From an uncultured Curvibacter sp. (lineage in GTDB: Bacteria; Pseudomonadota; Gammaproteobacteria; Burkholderiales; Burkholderiaceae): 8,172 bases of DNA. Positions 1-4,872 of the stretch are shown in pieces (position 1 is the first letter of the stretch; the number at the start of each line of letters is the position of its first letter). The position numbers and the translations under genes are program-made. The notes beneath the pieces are model-generated. The model ran no database searches and was not told where the DNA came from. It worked only from the letters and a program-made list of their open reading frames with translations. The stretch spans positions 1-8,172 of the forward strand of contig CAMLNH010000114.1 of NCBI GenBank assembly GCA_946481355.1, written 5' to 3'.

Positions 1-581
1 GCGCGCGCAAGGGCTGCCGCGTGGTATTCGTGCCCGGCAACCACGACGAGTTCGCACGCGGCTTCATCGGCCACCAGTTCGGCGGCATCGAGGTGGTGGA
101 CGACGCCGTGCACACCACGGCCGCGGGCCAGCGCCTGTGGGTCACGCATGGCGACTACTTCGACGGCGTGATCCAGTACGCCAAGTGGCTGGCCTATGTG
201 GGCGACAACCTCTACGAGTTCGCGCTGCGCCTGAACCGCTACCTCAACCATCTGCGCGCCAAGTTCGGCCTGCCCTACTGGTCGCTCTCGGCCTACCTCA
301 AGCTCAAGGTCAAGAAGGCCGTGAGCTTCATCAACGACTTCGAGCAGGCCGTGGCGCATGAAGCGCGCAAGCGCGGCCACCACGGGGTGGTCTGCGGCCA
401 CATCCACCACGCCGAGATCCGCGAGATCGAAGGCGTGCTCTACTGCAACGATGGCGACTGGGTCGAAAGCCTCACGGCTCTGGTCGAGCACCACGACGGC
501 CGGCTGGAGATCGTGCGCTGGGGCGAGGCCGCACCGACCCAGGACGTGCAGGGCACCGTGGGCGCCGCTGCCACCGCATGA
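1..581 (+). CDS. Metallophosphoesterase, PlcP-like (LpxH/COG2908 superfamily), 5' end missing
   Basis: Partial gene: the frame is open from base 3 and the N-terminus, which should carry the first metal-binding motif (DxH), lies before the window; 192 residues remain. Seen: a GNHDE motif (36-50), an HGD motif (147-155) and a CGHIHH motif (393-410), the metal-ligand blocks of calcineurin-like phosphoesterases. The stretches around FGGIEVVD, YWSLSAYLKLKVKKAV and GDWVESLTALVEH resemble PlcP, the phospholipase C that strips phosphate head groups from phospholipids in phosphate-starved alphaproteobacteria, more than they resemble enterobacterial LpxH (UDP-2,3-diacylglucosamine hydrolase). Automatic annotation will probably say LpxH-like. 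The stop overlaps the start of a glycosyltransferase by 4 bases (ATGA), so the two are almost certainly co-translated, and this partner fits a PlcP role better than lipid A synthesis. The metallophosphoesterase family is firm; the substrate is inferred. Confidence 0.85.
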   Translation, partial: ARKGCRVVFVPGNHDEFARGFIGHQFGGIEVVDDAVHTTAAGQRLWVTHGDYFDGVIQYAKWLAYVGDNLYEFALRLNRYLNHLRAKFGLPYWSLSAYLKLKVKKAVSFINDFEQAVAHEARKRGHHGVVCGHIHHAEIREIEGVLYCNDGDWVESLTALVEHHDGRLEIVRWGEAAPTQDVQGTVGAAATA

Positions 582-1645
582 AGATCGCGCTGGTCACCGA
601 TGCCTGGGCGCCCCAGGTCAACGGCGTGGTCACCACGCTGGTGGAACTGGTGCGCGAACTGCGGGCTGCGGGTCATGAGGTGGAGGTCATCCATCCGGGG
701 CTGTTCCGCACGCGGCCCTGCCCGGGCTATGCGGGCATCGACCTGGCCATCCGCCCGGGAGCCGAGGTCGCGCGCCGGCTGGACGCACTGTCCCCCGACG
801 CCATCCACCTGGCCACCGAAGGCCCGCTGGGCTGGGCGGCACGGCGCCATTGCCTGCGCCGCAGCCTGCGCTTCACCACGGCCTACCACACGCGCTTTCC
901 CGAGATCCTGCAGGCCGCGCTCAAGCTGCCACTGTCCTGGGGCTATGCGCTGTTCCGTCGCTTTCACCGCCCCTCGGCCGGCGTGATGGTTCCCACCCAG
1001 GGCGTGCTGCGCCTGCTGCAGGCGCGCGGCTTCACGACGCTGCGCCCCTGGACGCACGGCGTGGATCTGAGTCTCTTTCCTTACCATGACACCGTGCAGC
1101 ACCACCCCGGTCTGGGCGAACTGCCACGCCCCGTGTCGCTCTGCGTCGGTCGCGTGTCCTACGAGAAGAACATCCAGGCCTTTCTCGACCTGGACATCCC
1201 GGGCAGCAAGATTGTCTGCGGCGTCGGACCGCTGGAAGCCAGTCTGAAGGCCCGCTACCCGCGTGTGCACTGGCTGGGCATCCTGCCGCGGGCCGAGCTG
1301 GCCCGCGTGTATGCCGCGGCCGACGTCTTTGTCATGCCCAGCCGCTCCGAGACCTTTGGTCTGGTGATGCTCGAAGCCATGGCCTGCGGCACACCCGTGG
1401 CCGCCTACCCGGTGGACGGGCCGACCGAGGTGCTGGGCCAGCACGAAGGACGCGTGCAGGGCGGCGTGCTGCATGAAGACCTGCTGCAGGCCTGGTATCA
1501 GGCCCAGGCCGTGCCGCGCGAGGCCGCACGCCGCCGGGCCGAGTCCTTCAGCTGGGCCCGGGCCAGCCAGCAGTTCCTTGGCCATCTGGTGCCCGCGCGC
1601 CCGCTATCCCCTGCAGCCTTGCAGGCCGATGAAGCTGTCATATAA
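578..1645 (+). CDS. GT4-family glycosyltransferase, SQD2/MgtA/Agt-like
   Basis: A 355-residue retaining GT-B glycosyltransferase of normal family length. The N-terminal acceptor domain starts with VTDAWAPQVNGVVTTL (residues 6-21), the glycine-containing loop typical of enzymes that glycosylate diacylglycerol or phosphatidylinositol, followed by AYHTRFPEI with His104. The C-terminal nucleotide-sugar domain has GRVSYEKN (191-198, Arg192 and Lys197) and the EX7E motif, Glu258 to Glu266, in SETFGLVMLEAMACGTPV. No signal peptide or membrane helix is visible, so it is probably a cytoplasmic enzyme working at the inner membrane surface. The ATG sits in the ATGA overlap with the phosphoesterase gene and has no clear Shine-Dalgarno, as expected for translational coupling. 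By context it may glycosylate the diacylglycerol released by a PlcP-type enzyme; sugar donor and acceptor cannot be read from the sequence. Its TAA stop lies within the Pho box of the next gene. Confidence 0.9.
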   Translation: MKIALVTDAWAPQVNGVVTTLVELVRELRAAGHEVEVIHPGLFRTRPCPGYAGIDLAIRPGAEVARRLDALSPDAIHLATEGPLGWAARRHCLRRSLRFTTAYHTRFPEILQAALKLPLSWGYALFRRFHRPSAGVMVPTQGVLRLLQARGFTTLRPWTHGVDLSLFPYHDTVQHHPGLGELPRPVSLCVGRVSYEKNIQAFLDLDIPGSKIVCGVGPLEASLKARYPRVHWLGILPRAELARVYAAADVFVMPSRSETFGLVMLEAMACGTPVAAYPVDGPTEVLGQHEGRVQGGVLHEDLLQAWYQAQAVPREAARRRAESFSWARASQQFLGHLVPARPLSPAALQADEAVI

Positions 1646-1675
1646 ATGTCATCAAGACTGTCAACAATCTGTCAT
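1635..1675 (+). promoter_or_regulatory. Two tandem Pho boxes (PhoB sites) upstream of ppk
   Basis: Four 7-base half-sites read CTGTCAT (1635-1641), ATGTCAT (1646-1652), CTGTCAA (1658-1664) and CTGTCAT (1669-1675). Their starts are 11, 12 and 11 bases apart, so they form two 18-base boxes of the 7-4-7 form known for PhoB sites. The orientation points toward ppk. A -10-like TCTTAT follows at 1681-1686, and a transcript starting near 1693 would still include the ppk ribosome binding site. No -35 hexamer is needed, because PhoB sites replace it. The first box contains the stop codon of the glycosyltransferase gene. The boxes are seen directly; binding by PhoB is inferred from the consensus. Confidence 0.88.
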
Positions 1676-1695
1676 GACCTTCTTATCCACCCGTC

Positions 1696-1709
1696 AGGAA
1701 TCCAACGTG
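1696..1709 (+). promoter_or_regulatory. Ribosome binding site and GTG start of ppk
   Basis: AGGAA (1696-1700) lies 6 bases before a GTG at 1707-1709. Two in-frame ATGs upstream (1629 and 1674) lack a Shine-Dalgarno. Both lie before the start of any transcript made from the Pho-box promoter, and the ATG at 1674 shares bases with the last PhoB half-site. The GTG also puts the N-terminus only 13 residues before the conserved LLDRDHSILAFN block and makes both catalytic histidines fall three positions after the E. coli numbering. Confidence 0.75.
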
Positions 1710-3791
1710 CCCGCTGACAACGTCCCCGGCGCTGCGACGCTGCCCCTGCTGGACCGCGACCACAGCATCCTGGCCTTCAACTGGCGGGTCTTCGACTGGG
1801 CCTGCCGCGCCGACGTGCCCTTGCTCGAGCGGCTGCGCTATCTGTGCATCGTCTCGTCCAACCTCGACGAGTTCTTCGAGGTGCGGGCCGAGCCGCACCT
1901 GAGCGCGCTCAAGGTGCAGGACCAGCAGGGTGTCTACACCGCCGCCTCCTTCGAGCGCATGTCCAAGGCCATCCACGAGCTGGTGGAGCGCCAGTACGCG
2001 CTCTACAACGAAGAGCTCATGCCTGCGTTCGAAAAGCAGGGCATCAAGATCGTCTCGCACGGCGAGCGCAATGCCGCCCAGCGCCGCTGGGTGCACCAGT
2101 ACTTCGAGAGTGACGTCAAGCCGCTGCTCATCCCCGTGGGGCTGGATCCCTCACACCCTTTCCCGCAGGTGGCCAACAAGTCGCTGAACTTCATCGTGCG
2201 CCTGGGCGGGCATGACGCCTTCGGCCGCGCCAACGACATCGCCATCGTCAAGGTGCCGCGTGCGTTGCCGCGCCTCATTCCCGTGCCCGAGAAGCTGTGT
2301 GGCAAGCGTCGTCTTTTCGTCTCGCTCTCCAGCGTGATCCGCGCGCATCTGGATGAACTCTTCCCCGGCCGCGAGGTCGGACAGTTTTCGCAGTTCCGTG
2401 TCACGCGCCATTCGGATCTGGCCGTGGACGAGGAAGACGTCAAGAACCTGCGCACCGCGCTGCGCCAGGGTCTGCAGCATCGCCACTACGGCCAGGCCGT
2501 GCGGCTGGAGGTGTCGGCCGGCTGCTCCGAGTACCTGTCAGATTTCCTGCTGCGCCAGTTCGATCTGCCCGAAGGCGCGCTCTACCGCGTGCACGGCCCC
2601 GTGAACCTCGTGCGTCTGGGGCAGCTGGTCGATCTGGTCGACGAGCCCCGCCTGCGCTTTCCGTCCTACAAGGCGGCCTACCCGGCACAGCTGCAGCCGG
2701 GCCATTCCATCTTCGAGCAGCTCAAGCGCGGCGACGTGCTCATTCACCAGCCCTACGAAAGCTTCGACGGCGTGCTCGACTTCCTGCGCGAGGCCGTCAA
2801 TGACCCGCAGGTGCTGGCCATCAAGCAGACCATCTACCGCACCGGCGCCACCTCCGTGCTCATGGAGCTGCTGCGCGAAGCCGTGCGTCGCGGCAAGGAA
2901 GTGACCGTGGTGCTGGAGCTCAAGGCGCGCTTCGACGAAGAGGTCAACATCAACTGGGCCGATCAGCTCGAATCCATCGGCGTGCAGGTCCTTTACGGTG
3001 TGGTCGGTCTCAAGACCCACGCCAAGATGATGCTGGTGACACGGCGCGAGGGCAAGGTGCTCAAGCGCTACGCCCATCTCTCCACCGGCAACTACAACCC
3101 GGGCACGGCGCGTTTTTACACTGATCTGAGCCACCTCACGGCCGACGCCACCCTCACGGCCGACGTCGAGCATGTCTTCGTGCACCTGGCCGGGCAGAGC
3201 AAGCTGCCGCGCCTCAACCGCCTCTGGCTCGCGCCTTTCCAGCTGCACCGCAAGCTGATCGAGAAGATCGAGATCCTGGGCGCGGCCGCCGCGGCCGGAA
3301 AGTCCACGCGCCTGGTGGCCAAGATGAACGCGCTGACCGACGAGGCCATCATCCGCGCGCTCATCGCGGCGGGCAAACAGGGCGTGAAGATCGACCTCAT
3401 CGTGCGTGGCGCCTGCATGCTGCCGGCCCAGGTGGCTGGGCAGACAAGCAATATCCGTGTGCGCTCTCTGATCGGTCGTTTCCTCGAACACGCCCGCGTC
3501 TTCTACTTCCGGGAAGGCGAAAGCGAAGAACTCTATCTGTCGAGCGCCGACTGGATGAACCGCAATATGCTGCGCCGCATCGAGCTGGCCTGGCCCGTGC
3601 TTGACCCTGCGCTGCGCCAGCGCATCATCGACGAATGCCTGGTGGCCGGCCTGCACGATGTGCAAGGCTCCTGGGAACTGCGTCCCGACGGTCGTTACGA
3701 GCGCGTGCGCCCGGCGACAGGCCGAACCGGTCCGGGTGCGCAGGAAGCGCTCATGGTGCGTTACGGACAGCGTGAAATCCGGGGGGGCTGA
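1707..3791 (+). CDS. ppk: Polyphosphate kinase 1
   Basis: Makes inorganic polyphosphate from the terminal phosphate of ATP, reversibly, through an enzyme phosphohistidine. The 694 residues from the GTG start match the usual PPK1 size of about 690. The N-terminal domain opens with LLDRDHSILAFN and has the block YLCIVSSNLDEFFEVR. The head domain follows, with PLLIPVGLDPSHPFP. The two phospholipase-D-like catalytic domains carry AIKQTIYRTG, THAKMMLVTRR with His438 (equivalent to E. coli His435, the phosphorylated residue), AHLSTGNYNPGTARFYTDLS, and HARVFYFREG with His595 (equivalent to His592), then SSADWMNRNMLRRIELAWPV. All catalytic elements look intact. Two Pho boxes lie directly upstream, so induction on phosphate limitation is expected. 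sixA follows after one base and is probably co-transcribed. Confidence 0.97.
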   Translation: MPADNVPGAATLPLLDRDHSILAFNWRVFDWACRADVPLLERLRYLCIVSSNLDEFFEVRAEPHLSALKVQDQQGVYTAASFERMSKAIHELVERQYALYNEELMPAFEKQGIKIVSHGERNAAQRRWVHQYFESDVKPLLIPVGLDPSHPFPQVANKSLNFIVRLGGHDAFGRANDIAIVKVPRALPRLIPVPEKLCGKRRLFVSLSSVIRAHLDELFPGREVGQFSQFRVTRHSDLAVDEEDVKNLRTALRQGLQHRHYGQAVRLEVSAGCSEYLSDFLLRQFDLPEGALYRVHGPVNLVRLGQLVDLVDEPRLRFPSYKAAYPAQLQPGHSIFEQLKRGDVLIHQPYESFDGVLDFLREAVNDPQVLAIKQTIYRTGATSVLMELLREAVRRGKEVTVVLELKARFDEEVNINWADQLESIGVQVLYGVVGLKTHAKMMLVTRREGKVLKRYAHLSTGNYNPGTARFYTDLSHLTADATLTADVEHVFVHLAGQSKLPRLNRLWLAPFQLHRKLIEKIEILGAAAAAGKSTRLVAKMNALTDEAIIRALIAAGKQGVKIDLIVRGACMLPAQVAGQTSNIRVRSLIGRFLEHARVFYFREGESEELYLSSADWMNRNMLRRIELAWPVLDPALRQRIIDECLVAGLHDVQGSWELRPDGRYERVRPATGRTGPGAQEALMVRYGQREIRGG
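3781..3787 (+). repeat. G7 homopolymer at the ppk/sixA junction
   Basis: Seven consecutive G residues lie two bases before the ppk stop codon. The run can pair with the 16S anti-Shine-Dalgarno with one G-U wobble and is 5 bases from the sixA ATG. Loss of one G, or a +1 ribosomal slip, would read through the ppk stop and fuse PPK1 in frame to SixA. Whether slippage occurs cannot be told from one sequence. Confidence 0.6.
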
Positions 3792-3792
3792 G

Positions 3793-4254
3793 ATGGATCT
3801 GGTGCTGTGGCGTCACGCGGAAGCGCATGAAGCCCAGCCCGGGCAGGATGATCTTTCGCGCGCGCTCACGCCGCGGGGCGAGAAGCAGGCCGCGCGCATG
3901 GCAGCCTGGCTGGACCGCCAACTGCCCGATGGCGCACGCATCCTGGTCAGTCCGGCCAGGCGTACCGAACAGACCGCCCAGGCCCTGGGGCGCAAGTACA
4001 AGCTGCGCGAGGAGCTCAGTCCGAATGCCACGGTGGACCAGCTGCTGCAGCTCGTGCAATGGCCCGAAGGCAAGGGCGTGGTCCTGCTGGTCGGCCACCA
4101 GCCGGTGCTCGGCCAGACCATCGCACGTCTGCTGGCCATCCACGGCAGCGAATGCAGCGTGAAGAAGGGCGCGGTCTGGTGGCTGCGGCACCGACTGCGC
4201 GACGGCGCATCGCAGACCACGCTGGTGTCGGTGCAGTCGCCCGACGCCCTTTAA
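3793..4254 (+). CDS. sixA: Phosphohistidine phosphatase SixA
   Basis: A 153-residue, single-domain member of the histidine phosphatase (phosphoglycerate mutase-like) superfamily, the same size as E. coli SixA. Seen: the catalytic block LVLWRHAEA with Arg7 and nucleophile His8 (RHA instead of the RHG common in the superfamily), LVSPARRTEQTAQ (51-63) with the phosphate-binding arginine region, and LLVGHQPVLG with the second histidine His102. Characterised SixA proteins remove phosphate from phosphohistidine, for example in the phosphotransferase system or on HPt domains. The ATG lies one base after the ppk stop, with a G7 tract (3781-3787) at the right distance to act as a Shine-Dalgarno using one G-U pair. 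This implies translational coupling with ppk. The SixA assignment is firm; the substrate in this organism is unknown. Confidence 0.92.
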   Translation: MDLVLWRHAEAHEAQPGQDDLSRALTPRGEKQAARMAAWLDRQLPDGARILVSPARRTEQTAQALGRKYKLREELSPNATVDQLLQLVQWPEGKGVVLLVGHQPVLGQTIARLLAIHGSECSVKKGAVWWLRHRLRDGASQTTLVSVQSPDAL

Positions 4255-4260
4255 GACATC

Positions 4261-4689
4261 TCAATCCTTTTTAGGCCGCCCGGTCTTGATGGACGGCACG
4301 GCCTGGAGCGCGGCCAGCAGGGCCTTGTCGCTCAGCACGGTCAGGGCCCGGATGCCGGCGCGCAGCAATTCGCTTTTCTTCGCCGGCTGGGCCAGCTTGA
4401 TGCTGCGTTGCTTCAGTGCCGTCAGCGCCGCGTACTCGTCCTTGGGGATGGTGTAGCTGTCGCGCACGAGCTTGGGCTTCTTGACCTTGGCCGGCTTGGC
4501 AGGGGCTGCGGCTTTGCGGCTGCTTGTCTTCTGGGTCGTCGCCGTCTTGCTCACCGTCCGGGTCTTTCTGGGCGCGGCCTTTCGGGGGGCGACTTTCTTG
4601 CCGGACGCCTTGCGCGGAGCGGCCCTTTTCGAAGTGGGTGCGGGGGTGGTCGCGGTCGTGCTGGAGGTGGCGCTGGTGCTGGTGCTCAT
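4261..4689 (-). CDS. Small basic histone-H1-like protein with a ribbon-helix-helix-like C-terminus
   Basis: 142 residues, convergent with sixA and separated from it by only 6 bases. Three zones are visible. Residues 1-20 are almost all Ser, Thr and Ala. Residues 21-74 are a Lys/Arg/Ala/Pro low-complexity tail with three APRK repeats (24-27, 34-37, 39-42) and PAKPAKVKKPK, like bacterial histone-H1 or AlgP-type tails. Residues 75-135 look folded: a short strand VRDSYTIP, helix DEYAALTALKQRSIKLA, a turn, then helix KKSELLRAGIRALTVL. This strand-helix-helix pattern, with the SELLRAGI signature in the second helix, resembles ribbon-helix-helix DNA-binding domains (Arc/MetJ/CopG). The role is probably DNA binding, perhaps nucleoid-associated; that is inference. 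I recall similar uncharacterised proteins in Burkholderiales but know of no named function. The ATG has no clear Shine-Dalgarno. Confidence 0.8.
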   Translation of the reverse strand: MSTSTSATSSTTATTPAPTSKRAAPRKASGKKVAPRKAAPRKTRTVSKTATTQKTSSRKAAAPAKPAKVKKPKLVRDSYTIPKDEYAALTALKQRSIKLAQPAKKSELLRAGIRALTVLSDKALLAALQAVPSIKTGRPKKD

Positions 4690-4700
4690 GATGGGGTACA

Positions 4701-4738
4701 GGAAAACAGAATGAGGAAAACGGTTTATATAGTTTTCC
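4701..4738 (-). promoter_or_regulatory. Putative promoter and operator of the histone-like gene
   Basis: GGAAAAC occurs at 4701-4707 and 4715-4721 as a direct repeat with a 14-base period, and its exact inverse GTTTTCC occurs at 4732-4738. The last two form a perfect 7-base inverted repeat with a 10-base spacer. Read on the minus strand that spacer is TATATAAACC, whose TATATA is a good -10 element for the gene starting at 4689; a convincing -35 is not visible. A protein bound to the arms would cover the -10. Autoregulation by the gene's own ribbon-helix-helix-like product is a reasonable guess but unproven. Confidence 0.5.
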
Positions 4739-4850
4739 CTTTTCTGCCGCTACCGCAAATCCCCACTTGATGACGTTGCGTCACACAAAAGAAATATTTC
4801 AGTCACGAAGCTGCCATCCTGGGCACAGACACTGATCCTTCAGAGTCGTT
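4739..4850. other. Intergenic region between divergent genes
   Basis: AT-richer than its surroundings and without an open frame worth calling. It contains TGACG-TTG-CGTCA (4771-4783), a 5-base inverted repeat with a 3-base spacer, and the perfect 10-base palindrome GAAATATTTC (4791-4800). TTGATG at 4767-4772 could be a -35 for the c-di-GMP gene, but no good -10 follows at 16-18 bases. The rightward promoter is therefore presumably here but cannot be placed. Confidence 0.4.
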
Positions 4851-4867
4851 GGGGCTTCGCCCCGGGA
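4851..4867 (+). promoter_or_regulatory. GC hairpin next to the ribosome binding site of the EAL-GGDEF gene
   Basis: GGGGC-TTC-GCCCC (4851-4863) is a perfect 5-base-pair hairpin with a 3-base loop. It is followed at once by GGGAA (4864-4868), the likely Shine-Dalgarno for the ATG at 4873. The stem ends against the ribosome site, so it could modulate translation. There is no T-run, so it is not an intrinsic terminator. Confidence 0.4.
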
Positions 4868-4872
4868 ATGGA

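Noticed and set aside
440..1585. Long minus-strand open frame opposite the glycosyltransferase
   Set aside because: Antisense shadow of a GC-rich gene; the product is His/Gln/Ala-rich without recognisable motifs, while the plus strand has clear GT4 motifs.
1473..1706. Longer N-terminus for PPK1
   Set aside because: The frame is open upstream but overlaps the glycosyltransferase and the Pho boxes, is Pro/Arg/Cys-rich, and has no ribosome site; the GTG at 1707 has one and gives the family length.
2538..3665. Long minus-strand open frame opposite ppk
   Set aside because: Lies over the catalytic domains of PPK1; composition typical of a mirror frame.
4231..4276. Terminator between sixA and the convergent gene
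   Set aside because: GTCGCCCGAC and CCTTTTTAGG are short palindromes, but neither is a stable GC stem followed by a T-run on either strand.
4408..4770. Plus-strand open frames opposite the histone-like gene
   Set aside because: Gly/Arg/Leu-rich mirror frames; the minus strand gives a sensible basic tail and a structured C-terminal domain.
4849..4872. TTG start for the EAL-GGDEF gene
   Set aside because: No Shine-Dalgarno before it and the GC hairpin begins inside it; the ATG at 4873 has GGGAA at good spacing.
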